A stretch of 64,000 nt of DNA from Ancrocorticia sp052089425 (lineage in GTDB: Bacteria > Actinomycetota > Actinomycetes > Actinomycetales > Actinomycetaceae). The stretch covers positions 73,159 to 137,158 of the forward strand of contig NZ_JBQCZW010000004.1 of the NCBI RefSeq assembly GCF_052089425.1. Direction: 5' to 3'. The position numbers and the translations under genes were made by a program. Below the pieces are notes generated by a model. The model saw nothing but the letters and a program-made list of their open reading frames with translations, searched no databases and was not told where the DNA came from. Position 1 is the stretch's first letter. Each line of letters opens with the position of its first letter. Shown here one piece after another: positions 17,532 to 25,884 of the stretch.

Positions 17532-19598
17532 CTATCCCAGCAGCGCCGGGCGGGCGAACTCCTTGCCCAGCACATGCTCGTCGAGGAAGGCAAGGAACGT
17601 CTCGTACCACACCTGAGCGTTCGCGGGCTTCAAGATCCAGTGCCCCTCGTCTGGGAAGTACAGGAACTTGTTGCCGGCCTCCGGATGAAGGCGCTGTAGA
17701 TCCTGCCATAGTTCGAGTGCCTGATTGAAGGGCACACGGTAGTCCTTGTCCCCGTGGATCACGAGCATGGGCACCTGAATCTGTTCGGCGCTCAGGTGAG
17801 GTGACCACAGCGTGGCCTGATTGCCGCCTCCGGGCAGCTCCCCCATCATCCACGTGTACCACGAACCGTTATCGGTGGCCTTGCTCATCGTTTCGATGTC
17901 CCATAGGCCTGCGTGGCTGACAATGCACGTGAATCGGTCCCCCGTATGCCCGGCCACCCAGTTCGCCATGTACCCGCCGTACGATCCCCCGGCAAATGCC
18001 TGACGCGCCTCATCAATATCGGGGCGGGAGATAGCAGCATCGGCTAGCGCCATGATGTCTGTGAACGGCTCGTTGCCCAGACCGTCATGGCCGCGAGAAA
18101 CCATATGCTTGCCGTACCCGGTGGAAATGCCCGGATCAGGCAGCAACACTGCGTATCCCCGCGCCACAAACGGCCACGGATTCCACCGCCACGTCCAATC
18201 GTTCCACGAGCCCCACGGCCCGCCGTGAGCAAATATCACGAGCGGACTCGCCGCCTCCGTTTCCGGCAACGCCAACCACGCCCGAAGCGCCGTGCCATCT
18301 TCCGCGGTAGCGAAGATTTCCGTCAGCTCTCCCGGCAGCTCCAGCTCAGCCCCTAGCGGCGGGGCCACCTCAACCCGCCCCGTCCGAGGGTCGATCAACA
18401 CAACGGTGGGCGGTTCTGCCAGCGAGGAGCGCAGCGCCACCAGACCATCACCGCATACGGAAAGGGAGGAGTATGTGTATTCGTCGTCGTCGGTTATCAG
18501 CGTTCCGGCCCCATTCTCCAACCGGAACACTCCCCCGCGCCCGCGCCGGTTAGCCGTGACAACAACGTCCCCGGCTCCAGTAATAACCGAGCCGGACGGG
18601 GTGTTGTCGAAGCCCTCCGTAAGCCCGGTGAACTCGCCGGTAGCCAGATCGTATCGGAACACCTCGGTATCCAGAACCTGACCTGCCAACGGTGGAAGGT
18701 GGGACGAAACCAGCGCCCAGGTGCCGTCGGGAGCGATCTCCCCAGCGCTGTATGACTTCGCGGCATCGCCCGCCACAAGCTCGGGTTGCCCCGCCACGGC
18801 GCCATCGGTGCCCAGCGCTCCGTCGAAGCGAACGCTCCATACCTGCGACGCCTCGGTGATCCCGGTGCGCACGGACATCGTGAGCAAAACCGTGGCCCCA
18901 TCGCGCCCCGCCACGGCGCCCCCGAGCTTCCACTCGTCCACGCTGTCCGGCACAGACGGCAGCCCCACTTCGGTCAGCTCGATCGAATCGTCCCCGTATA
19001 GGGCGGGTAACCCTCCCACGAACAAGCGCCGCTCGGTTGGCCCGCAATCTGCGTTCCACCGGCGCACAGGGAAGGAATCGTACAAAACGGCGCTGGTCTT
19101 GGCCTCGCTCCGCTCCTTCGCAAAACCGTCCGATTCGGCCACGTCCTTCGCCGATGGCATGAGGGAAGCAGTCACAACAACCCCCGTGTTGGTCACCTGG
19201 AGGGAATCCACTCCCTCGAAGCGGCGTAGAACGATGCGCGCCTCGCCCTGAGGCGGCAGCATCCACACGGCGCTGCCCTCTTCTTCTTCGCGGCCATCCT
19301 TGCGGGAAAAGTACACTTCGCCGCGCGCGCCGATGACAAGTAAGCTGGCCGATTCCGCCCCGTGTGTGAGGTAGCGGGTGGTGATTGGTCCCGTGCCGTC
19401 CGCACCGTCCTCCCGCTCAACGGCCACCAGCTGGGTGATGAACGCCGTCCCCTTCTCGTTGGGCTCGCTCACGGTGGCCACGACGGTGCCGTTCGGGTGG
19501 CCCGCCAGCCCCATGATGCGTCCGGATCGAACGAAGGCTGAGATATTGTCAAACGTTGGGAGCTCCGGTGCTTTTTCTTTTTCTTCGGTGGTGGTCAT
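17532..19598 (-). CDS. S9-family (prolyl oligopeptidase-type) serine peptidase
   Basis: Cytoplasmic peptidase of 688 residues, no signal peptide. The N-terminal two thirds is a beta-propeller-like region; the C-terminal alpha/beta-hydrolase domain carries the nucleophile motif GGSYGGYMANW (Ser near residue 540), Asp in HGDKDYRVP and His in DEGHWI. The oxyanion sequence FAHGGPWGSW is typical of the acylaminoacyl-peptidase/S9C branch. ATG at 19598. Divergent from the acyl-CoA ligase over 100 bp. Likely cleaves short peptides or N-acylated peptides; exact substrate unknown. Confidence 0.92.
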   Translation of the reverse strand: MTTTEEKEKAPELPTFDNISAFVRSGRIMGLAGHPNGTVVATVSEPNEKGTAFITQLVAVEREDGADGTGPITTRYLTHGAESASLLVIGARGEVYFSRKDGREEEEGSAVWMLPPQGEARIVLRRFEGVDSLQVTNTGVVVTASLMPSAKDVAESDGFAKERSEAKTSAVLYDSFPVRRWNADCGPTERRLFVGGLPALYGDDSIELTEVGLPSVPDSVDEWKLGGAVAGRDGATVLLTMSVRTGITEASQVWSVRFDGALGTDGAVAGQPELVAGDAAKSYSAGEIAPDGTWALVSSHLPPLAGQVLDTEVFRYDLATGEFTGLTEGFDNTPSGSVITGAGDVVVTANRRGRGGVFRLENGAGTLITDDDEYTYSSLSVCGDGLVALRSSLAEPPTVVLIDPRTGRVEVAPPLGAELELPGELTEIFATAEDGTALRAWLALPETEAASPLVIFAHGGPWGSWNDWTWRWNPWPFVARGYAVLLPDPGISTGYGKHMVSRGHDGLGNEPFTDIMALADAAISRPDIDEARQAFAGGSYGGYMANWVAGHTGDRFTCIVSHAGLWDIETMSKATDNGSWYTWMMGELPGGGNQATLWSPHLSAEQIQVPMLVIHGDKDYRVPFNQALELWQDLQRLHPEAGNKFLYFPDEGHWILKPANAQVWYETFLAFLDEHVLGKEFARPALLG

Positions 19599-19698
19599 GT
19601 TGTCATGCTACCGCCGTCAAACGTGCGATAAAGTAGCATGGATCGTGCGCCAGCGCCGCGCACTTGAGTTTTGTTTTCACGAGAGGCAGATTTCGCAC

Positions 19699-21516
19699 AT
19701 GAGTTCTCCCGAGCGCCGTGTTTCCTTCACGCCCGGCAAGATCAAAATTACGGACGAGATGAACATCCCGTGGGTGTATCGCCAGATCGCCCGCGACAAG
19801 CCGGGGCATGTGGTGATCGAACGCAAGTCCTCCATCAACACGTGGGTTCCCGTTCAGTGGAAGCAGTTTGAGGACGAGTTCCGGGACATCGCACGCGGCC
19901 TCATCGGCCTGGGAGTCCAGCCCGGGGACCGCATCGGGATCATGTGCCACACGCGCTACGAATTCACCCTATTCGATATGGCGATTTGGGCCGCGGGAGC
20001 GGTTGGCGTGCCGATCTACGAAACGGATTCCACGGACCAGGCGGGTTGGATCATCGAGGATTCGCACCTTCGCTACATCGTGGCCGAGACGGCCCAGATG
20101 GCGTCCATTTTGGCTCCGATGGTGAAAAAGCATAAGTTCTTGGAGAACGTTTTTATTGTCGACGACGACGCCCAGGGCAAAATCTCCGCACACGGCTCAC
20201 TCGAAGACGATGCAGAAATTGACCGCCGCATCGATGCTATTCACGCCGATGATTTAGCCACAATCATTTACACATCGGGCACCACGGGCAATCCGAAGGG
20301 CGCTAAGCTGAGCCACCGCAACCTGTTGGCTGTAGTCATCAACGGGCCGTTGGACGAGAATTTGGCCAAGATCGTCGCGGGCAAGCAGCGCACGCTCCTC
20401 TTCCTGCCCATGGCCCACGTGTTTGCTCGGTTCATCAACCTCATGGCGATGTATGCAGGCAACATCATCGGATACTCACCGGACACGAAGAACCTCGTGG
20501 GTGACATGCAGTCCTTCAAGCCCACCTACGTGCTTGCGGTGCCGCGCGTGTTTGAGAAGATCTACAACGCCGCCGATGCCAAGGCTGGCCACGGCGTCAA
20601 GCTGCGCCTGTTCCGCCACTATGCCAAGGTGGCCATCAACTATTCGCGCGCTCTGGAAACCAAGGAGGGGCCAAGCGCCGCTCTGACGGCATCCCACCGG
20701 CTCGGAGACCGGTTGGTCTACCAGCAGCTGCGTAGTATCACCGGCGGTCAGCTCAAGTACGCGATCTCGGGCGGGGCTCCCCTTGGTGAGCGCCTCGGCC
20801 ACTTCTTCCGTTCCATCGGCATCACGGTGTTTGAGGGGTACGGCCTGACGGAAACATCGGCGCCCACGTGCGTCAACGTTCCAGGCGGCATCAAGGTGGG
20901 CTCGGTTGGCCGCGCCTACCCCAGCTGCCGCGTCAGCGTGAACGATGATGGAGAGATCCTCGCCAAGGGCGATCACATCTTCATGGGGTACAACAACAAC
21001 GATAAGGCCACCAAGGAGACCTTCACCGAAGATGGCTGGCTGCGCACAGGGGATCTCGGCCACCTCGATGAGGATGGCTTTGTGTGGGTCACGGGGCGCA
21101 AGAAGGAACTCATCGTCACGGCCGGTGGCAAGAACGTTGCCCCCGCTGTGCTGGAGGATCGCCTGCGCGGCCATCCGCTCATCTCCCAGATCGTGGTGGT
21201 GGGTGACCAGCGCCCCTTCATCTCCGCCCTTGTCACGCTTGATGCGGACATGCTGCCCGCGTGGTTGAGGAATCACGGCTTCGATGCGCTGACCGCCGCC
21301 GAGGCCGTCAAAGATCCTCAGGTTCTCGCATCGATCGACCGCGCCATTAAGCGTGCCAACGAGGCCGTCTCTCGCGCCGAATCGATCCGCAAGTTCAAGG
21401 TCCTGCCCATCGATTTCACCACGGACAACGGGTACCTCACCCCATCCCTCAAGGTGAAGCGAAACCTCGTCCTCCAAGACTTCGCTACCACGATCGACGA
21501 GATTTACGAGAAGTAG
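19699..21516 (+). CDS. Long-chain fatty acid--CoA ligase (FadD15-like)
   Basis: AMP-forming acyl-CoA synthetase of 605 residues. The AMP-binding P-loop YTSGTTGNPKGAKLSH is near residue 195, the acyl-adenylate motif GYGLTETSAPT near 380 and the C-terminal GWLRTGDLGHLDEDG and VTGRKKELIVTAGGKN motifs are all present. The start is ATG 19699 with GAGAGGCAGA upstream; the frame is open further back across the divergent promoter region, which I do not count as coding. Activates fatty acids for lipid synthesis or degradation. It is followed by a convergent ABC ATPase gene 37 bp away. Confidence 0.93.
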   Translation: MSSPERRVSFTPGKIKITDEMNIPWVYRQIARDKPGHVVIERKSSINTWVPVQWKQFEDEFRDIARGLIGLGVQPGDRIGIMCHTRYEFTLFDMAIWAAGAVGVPIYETDSTDQAGWIIEDSHLRYIVAETAQMASILAPMVKKHKFLENVFIVDDDAQGKISAHGSLEDDAEIDRRIDAIHADDLATIIYTSGTTGNPKGAKLSHRNLLAVVINGPLDENLAKIVAGKQRTLLFLPMAHVFARFINLMAMYAGNIIGYSPDTKNLVGDMQSFKPTYVLAVPRVFEKIYNAADAKAGHGVKLRLFRHYAKVAINYSRALETKEGPSAALTASHRLGDRLVYQQLRSITGGQLKYAISGGAPLGERLGHFFRSIGITVFEGYGLTETSAPTCVNVPGGIKVGSVGRAYPSCRVSVNDDGEILAKGDHIFMGYNNNDKATKETFTEDGWLRTGDLGHLDEDGFVWVTGRKKELIVTAGGKNVAPAVLEDRLRGHPLISQIVVVGDQRPFISALVTLDADMLPAWLRNHGFDALTAAEAVKDPQVLASIDRAIKRANEAVSRAESIRKFKVLPIDFTTDNGYLTPSLKVKRNLVLQDFATTIDEIYEK

Positions 21517-21553
21517 GGGCTACCACCGATTGTTCGACACCGCCGGATGCCTT

Positions 21554-22195
21554 CTATTGCCCGAGGGTATAGGCGGCATCCGCTTCGCTGGCAAGGCGCT
21601 CATCGTGAGTTGCGATCACAACACTTGCTCCGTCCATTGCCGATCGACGGAGCAGGTCAGTGATGAGCTGCCTGTTCTTTGCGTCCAGCGAGGCTGTTGG
21701 CTCATCGGCAAAAATGCACGTAGCTCCCTTGTAAAGCGCACGGGCGATACCCACTCGTTGTTTCTCGCCACCGGAAAGTACGACGGCACGTTCATTTTCC
21801 CGGCCAGACAGGCCAACGGTCTCAAGAGTCTGTTCCAGCTTAGAGTCTGAGCGCCGGCGCCCGAAGATTGAAGGCGTTCGAAGCGTGACGTTGTAGGCAA
21901 CGGTTTCATCCTCGATCAGCCCGTAGTCCTGATAGATGAAGGCGGCCTTGTCACGCCAAAACTCTCGGCGGGATCTATCTGACCACCGTTCAACCGCTTG
22001 GTGTCCATCAAACTCGATCGTGCCCTGATCCGGAGTCCTGAGAAGACCCAGACAGTTGAGCAAAGTGGTTTTTCCTGACCCAGATGGTCCCACTAAGGCG
22101 ACGATACTTCGGTCTGGGATACTCAGCGACACCTGCTCAAAAATCACTCGTTGACCAACATTTGCTTTGAGATTCTTGGCTACTATTTCGGTCAT
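21554..22195 (-). CDS. ABC ATPase of a LolD/bacteriocin-export-like system
   Basis: Single ABC domain, 213 residues. Walker A GPSGSGKTT (about residues 33-41), signature LSGGEKQRVGIARALY, Walker B CIFADEPTASLD and switch His in IATHD. The sequence is of the MacB/LolD class that pairs with FtsX-like permeases rather than sugar importers. I choose ATG 22195 (TEIVAKNLKANVG follows); the longer frame upstream overlaps the permease gene. It starts 5 bp after the permease gene stops, so both form one unit. GC content looks lower than in flanking genes, which suggests transfer. Resembles ATPases of the lactococcin-972-type export group, but no bacteriocin gene was found. Confidence 0.85.
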   Translation of the reverse strand: MTEIVAKNLKANVGQRVIFEQVSLSIPDRSIVALVGPSGSGKTTLLNCLGLLRTPDQGTIEFDGHQAVERWSDRSRREFWRDKAAFIYQDYGLIEDETVAYNVTLRTPSIFGRRRSDSKLEQTLETVGLSGRENERAVVLSGGEKQRVGIARALYKGATCIFADEPTASLDAKNRQLITDLLRRSAMDGASVVIATHDERLASEADAAYTLGQ

Positions 22196-22200
22196 ACTAA

Positions 22201-23898
22201 TCAGTTCTTCCTTCCAACCATCCGCCGCCACATGCTCCGCTGCGCCAGCAAATGAGCCGTATAGGTGAACGGAATATACACAGCAACAATCGCGAGCGCA
22301 GTGAGCAATACTTGCTGCGGAGGCAATTCGTAAAGCAAATATGCGATCCAACTGCCGGCGGTGACGGTGGCAACTACCACCGCCGAATCCCCGGCAACCT
22401 GACCGAGTTGAATCCTGCTGAACGATTTCCCGTAACTATGCAGCACAAATATGTTGCGCCTGTGCCTGTCGGTCCACAGAAGCGCGCCTTCGACGAGGGT
22501 GATGACGAGTGTGGTGGCCGCAATGGTTACCGCAAGGAGTCCCAGCCGGGCCTGTTCATCGTACTTCTGGGCGGTGTCGAGCAACTGATCAGCCACATTG
22601 TCAATTGATGCTACGTAGCGGGACATCCCCGAATTATTCACAAGCTCACGCAGCATATTCGCATCGGTGAATACCAGTTGTCCGTTGGCCGCCAGCGCAT
22701 CCAGCACACCCTCAGCTATGAGTTCCTTTGCGGGATCGTCAATCACGACAATCAACGAGTCATCGGTGTTCACGCCGTTGCCGCGATCAGCGTACGTTCC
22801 GATGGCTTGCATGGGTTCAGCGCCAGACGGCACCGTGTACCAAGCATCGGCTGCAGGGCCTTCACTGTCACGAGACCAGCTTTCGAGGATTCCTTCTATT
22901 TCCTCCTGCAATGGGGCTGGTACGTCAGTGTGATCGACAGCCTCGAGGCCCTTCATATCCCAGAGATCGAGATACCTTGGATTCGTGATAACTATGTGTT
23001 CGAACTCCGAATCCTCAATACTTTGCATTTCGACCATCTGATCGAGAGCGAATGACAATGCCAGAATGTCATTGTTTTCAGATAACTCCATCAACTCATC
23101 GAAATTGTCGGTAAATTCCTCCACATTCGTCGCAGTATCCGACGCCATAGTGAGAGTGATGCGCACTACCCCACGAACCCGCTCCCAGTTGGCAGCTTCC
23201 GAATGGGCCCCGCGTGCCGACTGCATGTACGAGATGGCGAACGGAATGGCGATGACAGCTAACGTGACCGCCAAGACCCTCAGCCCTATACCCACACGGA
23301 GCACGCCCCTCCACGGGATAATCCTCTGACCGATGTTCTTGACTTTAGGCCGCGTAAACCACGACAGCGCGATGAAAACCAGCAGCATGATGGCAATCGC
23401 AGCCACGAGGAAAAAGGTGGTCCATTTTGCGACGGTCAAAGCACCGCCACTCCCGACTATCACACCAACGATCGCTATGAAGGCAACAAGTCCTACCAAT
23501 TCGAAAACAATCATCTCTCGTGAGAGTGACCAGATATCCGCGAGATGAATGCGCCATCGCGAAATGCCGCTCTGCATTCGAATATTCCTCGAAGGCCCCT
23601 TGGAATAGAACCATGTATTGCTCGCCGCAACAAACAGGAGGAGTGCACTTGCCACCGACATACCGGCGCCAGTTCCACCTAGCAGTGTTGTGATTGCACT
23701 GCGCGGTGATCGCTGGACGTAGTCTGTGATGGAAACTCCATGGTCCTCTGCCCATCCATAGAGTTCCTCAAGTTCAGACGAGTCTGCGGAGGTCACGTAG
23801 TAGCCATCGAGCGGTCGATCCCCCAGCTCATCGGAAGGAATGAGTTTCCCGTCCGTGTTGGGATCAAACCAAACAGGGCCATCAGGTTCCGGCGTCAC
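22201..23898 (-). CDS. FtsX-like/bacteriocin-associated permease, main part
   Basis: Membrane protein of 565 residues from a GTG start. Predicted membrane segments lie near residues 72-92, 130-152, 157-177, 200-222, 447-470, 493-512 and 525-547, with a large external domain between about 225 and 440. This is the plan of the 7-TM bacteriocin-associated integral membrane family and of FtsX-like permeases. The first about 70 residues are soluble and read like the continuation of the external domain begun in the 90-residue gene upstream: its GTG overlaps that gene's TGA by 4 bp, and one extra base in a TTTT run at about 23907 would fuse them. So this is either a coupled second subunit or a frameshifted gene. 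Partner of the ATPase downstream. Confidence 0.75.
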   Translation of the reverse strand: MTPEPDGPVWFDPNTDGKLIPSDELGDRPLDGYYVTSADSSELEELYGWAEDHGVSITDYVQRSPRSAITTLLGGTGAGMSVASALLLFVAASNTWFYSKGPSRNIRMQSGISRWRIHLADIWSLSREMIVFELVGLVAFIAIVGVIVGSGGALTVAKWTTFFLVAAIAIMLLVFIALSWFTRPKVKNIGQRIIPWRGVLRVGIGLRVLAVTLAVIAIPFAISYMQSARGAHSEAANWERVRGVVRITLTMASDTATNVEEFTDNFDELMELSENNDILALSFALDQMVEMQSIEDSEFEHIVITNPRYLDLWDMKGLEAVDHTDVPAPLQEEIEGILESWSRDSEGPAADAWYTVPSGAEPMQAIGTYADRGNGVNTDDSLIVVIDDPAKELIAEGVLDALAANGQLVFTDANMLRELVNNSGMSRYVASIDNVADQLLDTAQKYDEQARLGLLAVTIAATTLVITLVEGALLWTDRHRRNIFVLHSYGKSFSRIQLGQVAGDSAVVVATVTAGSWIAYLLYELPPQQVLLTALAIVAVYIPFTYTAHLLAQRSMWRRMVGRKN

Positions 23899-24167
23899 TT
23901 CCCCGAAAATATGAGGTTCTTGGAAGTAGACGAACCCTCTCGATCGGAGGACACCTTGGCGAGGAACAAGCCACGCTCATCAGCAAATGTGTCAAGCCCA
24001 TCGATAAGGCTGGCCTTGTCCAGCGGTGAATCCCCGGTCTCAACTGTTACTCCATATTGTGTTTTCAGTGGAAAACTTGAATCAAGTTCTTCCACCAGCC
24101 CCAGTGCTAACACCCCAAGGGAGAAAGACACGAGAACTGAAACAATCCGGATGATGTTCTTGAGCAC
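23895..24167 (-). CDS. N-terminal part of the split FtsX-like permease
   Basis: Encodes 90 residues: one membrane segment (about residues 5-23, IRIVSVLVSFSLGVLALGLV) and an external stretch. GTG start at 24167 is preceded by a strong GGAGGAA. On its own it would be a short anchored protein; joined to the next frame by a one-base insertion in the TTTT run before its stop it would give the missing first transmembrane helix and start of the external domain of the permease. I favour a recent frameshift or sequencing error in a single gene of about 655 codons, but the GTGA overlap is also a normal coupling arrangement, so two genes cannot be excluded. Confidence 0.65.
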   Translation of the reverse strand: MLKNIIRIVSVLVSFSLGVLALGLVEELDSSFPLKTQYGVTVETGDSPLDKASLIDGLDTFADERGLFLAKVSSDREGSSTSKNLIFSGK

Positions 24168-24280
24168 GAACGATTCCTCCGCCTCTCCATCGTTGGAACA
24201 GGGCCGTTACGTCAACAGTCCGTTCAAAAGGCCGTCCGTGGCCACATGAACACCTTGATGATAGCTACAGTTGTTGGTTC

Positions 24281-24319
24281 ATATAAGCCCGTCCACTTTT
24301 TGAGAGAATGGGTTTATAT
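24281..24319. repeat. Inverted repeat between permease and SdpI-like genes
   Basis: ATATAAGCCC (24281-24290) and GGGTTTATAT (24310-24319) are complementary with one mismatch across a 19-base loop. It sits in the 222-bp divergent space and is AT-rich, so it may be an operator or overlapping promoters. No regulator gene is adjacent. Confidence 0.5.
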
Positions 24320-24389
24320 ATTGGCCCGGAGGGGATGTCGACTCCCGAAGGCGCAGCCTCACATCCCAGAGAAGGAGTATCGTCAAAGT

Positions 24390-24773
24390 ATGTTGATACT
24401 ATTGGGCGTAGTTTTCGTTGCGACAACGGCACTTTTTTGCTGGATATACCGAGCATCAAAACATGGGGAACTCCCATTGAATGCTGCAACCGGCTTGCGG
24501 ACGGTGGAGACGATGGCTTCCACGGCAGTGTGGCAGTACGTCCATAAGAAATACGCCAACGGTTTCCTGTTCAGTGCACTCTTGTGTGTGGCGCTGTGCG
24601 CGACCGTCATAGCTGGCGGAGCCAGCAGTGGCAACGTTAACGACATGAGTACTAAGTATTGGTGGATTCTCTCGGGAATCGGAGCGGCCCTGTGTTTCGT
24701 GGTTGTGGGAGTTGGTGTGTCCGCTCATTTCTCCGCACGACGCTTCAATCAGTCAACCGGCGAAGAACACTAG
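24390..24773 (+). CDS. SdpI/YhfL-like membrane protein (possible immunity protein)
   Basis: Small membrane protein of 127 residues with about three hydrophobic segments (residues 3-20, 50-72, 87-108). The stretch AATGLRTVETMASTAVWQY followed by VHKKYANG matches the signature of SdpI-family proteins (GxRT...T..S...W...H). SdpI of Bacillus gives immunity to the SdpC toxin; many actinobacterial members have no known role. Start ATG 24390 with AGAAGGAG 12 bp upstream. Divergent from the FtsX-like permease operon, so it may be part of one toxin-defence or export locus. Its end overlaps the convergent neighbour by 4 bp. Confidence 0.7.
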   Translation: MLILLGVVFVATTALFCWIYRASKHGELPLNAATGLRTVETMASTAVWQYVHKKYANGFLFSALLCVALCATVIAGGASSGNVNDMSTKYWWILSGIGAALCFVVVGVGVSAHFSARRFNQSTGEEH

Positions 24774-25534
24774 CCCCACGCATTAGACCCTGGCTGCTCC
24801 GAGAAAGGACTGTGCACCGGTGGCGTGGTAGGCGGATGATTCTGTCCTGACGCCCACCGGCCCTGCTGAGGGCCGGGCGCCGGCTGGGGCTGCGGTTGAC
24901 GGTACGGCTGCGATGCCCACTGCCTCCCGCTATTATATGCCGGTCCCCCACCCGTTGCGTTGAGCGCGGCGTTAAGCCGCACGAGATCAACGATGTCCAG
25001 TACCAACATGAGGATACCGCTGCCAGCAACCACATAGAACATGACGGCCATGATGGTGGCTGCGGTATTTCCTGACAGGTCAAATTGTCTTTCTACCCAT
25101 GACTGGACTGTAGGCCCCGAATCTCCGAAGTCCTGAGACGCGAAGGGGTAAAGCGCCCCGGCGATCAGAACCAGCAACACCGCGAAGGATGCATACGGTC
25201 CTGCTGACCGCTGCCCCAGTGTCCGGGAATATAGACGGATCAGGATGTAATGGACGATCACTACTGTCAGGCAAACGGGCACGAACATGATTATGCCGAT
25301 GAAGATCATCCATCCGCCGTCGCTACCAAGGAATATGTGCCCAAACGGGATCCAGACACTAGCCAACGCGGCAAGTACACCCGTCAGCCTGCCCGCGAGT
25401 TTCTGCCACGCGGTCGGGTTCAGATATCGGCGGTACTTGTTCACGGCAAGCTGTTGCGGGTCCGTTCCTAAAGAAACAAACCCGCCCGAACCACCCAAGC
25501 CGTACGCGCTGGACCCCGAAAATGCCGCACTCAT
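24770..25534 (-). CDS. Hypothetical multi-pass membrane protein
   Basis: A 254-residue protein not recognised. It has a Gly/Ser-rich soluble start (residues 1-25), then four hydrophobic segments (about 47-67, 75-97, 113-132 and 160-185), and a soluble C-terminal tail rich in Pro, Gln, Gly and Ser (from about 195). The ...QPQPQPAPGPQQG... tail resembles those of actinobacterial DUF4190/DUF4064-type envelope proteins, without further function. It converges on the SdpI-like gene with a 4-bp overlap and precedes the chorismate mutase gene on the same strand by 9 bp... in reverse order it lies downstream of it, so it may be read through from clpX-chorismate mutase. Confidence 0.7.
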   Translation of the reverse strand: MSAAFSGSSAYGLGGSGGFVSLGTDPQQLAVNKYRRYLNPTAWQKLAGRLTGVLAALASVWIPFGHIFLGSDGGWMIFIGIIMFVPVCLTVVIVHYILIRLYSRTLGQRSAGPYASFAVLLVLIAGALYPFASQDFGDSGPTVQSWVERQFDLSGNTAATIMAVMFYVVAGSGILMLVLDIVDLVRLNAALNATGGGPAYNSGRQWASQPYRQPQPQPAPGPQQGRWASGQNHPPTTPPVHSPFSEQPGSNAWG

Positions 25535-25543
25535 GCGGTGATC

Positions 25544-25870
25544 TTAGCAGCCGTCCTCATCCGATAGCTGCGTGGCGATCTCCTGATGGTGTTGAATCAC
25601 TTCAGCCACGATGAATTTCACGAACTTCTCCGCGAACACGGGATCGAGACCAGATTCGGTGGCGAGCTGCCGGAGGCGAGTAATCTGACGGTCCTCGCGG
25701 GCAGCATCGGAGGCCGGTAGCCCGCGTTCCGCCTTGAGAAACCCGACCTGCTGGGTGCAACGGAACCGTTCAGCCAGAATGTGAATGAGAGCGGCATCCA
25801 AGTTATCGATGGTATGGCGGTAGGCGTCAAGTTCTGCGGGAACCTCAGCTGGCGTGACGTTCTCTGGCAT
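25544..25870 (-). CDS. Chorismate mutase, AroQ type
   Basis: Rearranges chorismate to prephenate for phenylalanine and tyrosine synthesis. All-helical AroQ fold, 108 residues. Family residues are seen as YRHTIDNLDAALIHILAERF, then QQVGFLKAERGLPASDAARE with the active-site Arg and Lys. Start set at ATG 25870 because AAAGGAG lies at 25877-25883; a GTG six bases earlier would touch that site. Fourteen bases after the clpX stop, so it is probably cotranscribed with clpX, an arrangement seen in other actinomycetes. The small size and Rv0948c-like pattern suggest an enzyme that may work with DAHP synthase; that is inference. Confidence 0.9.
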   Translation of the reverse strand: MPENVTPAEVPAELDAYRHTIDNLDAALIHILAERFRCTQQVGFLKAERGLPASDAAREDRQITRLRQLATESGLDPVFAEKFVKFIVAEVIQHHQEIATQLSDEDGC

Positions 25871-25884
25871 ACACACTCCTTTGG

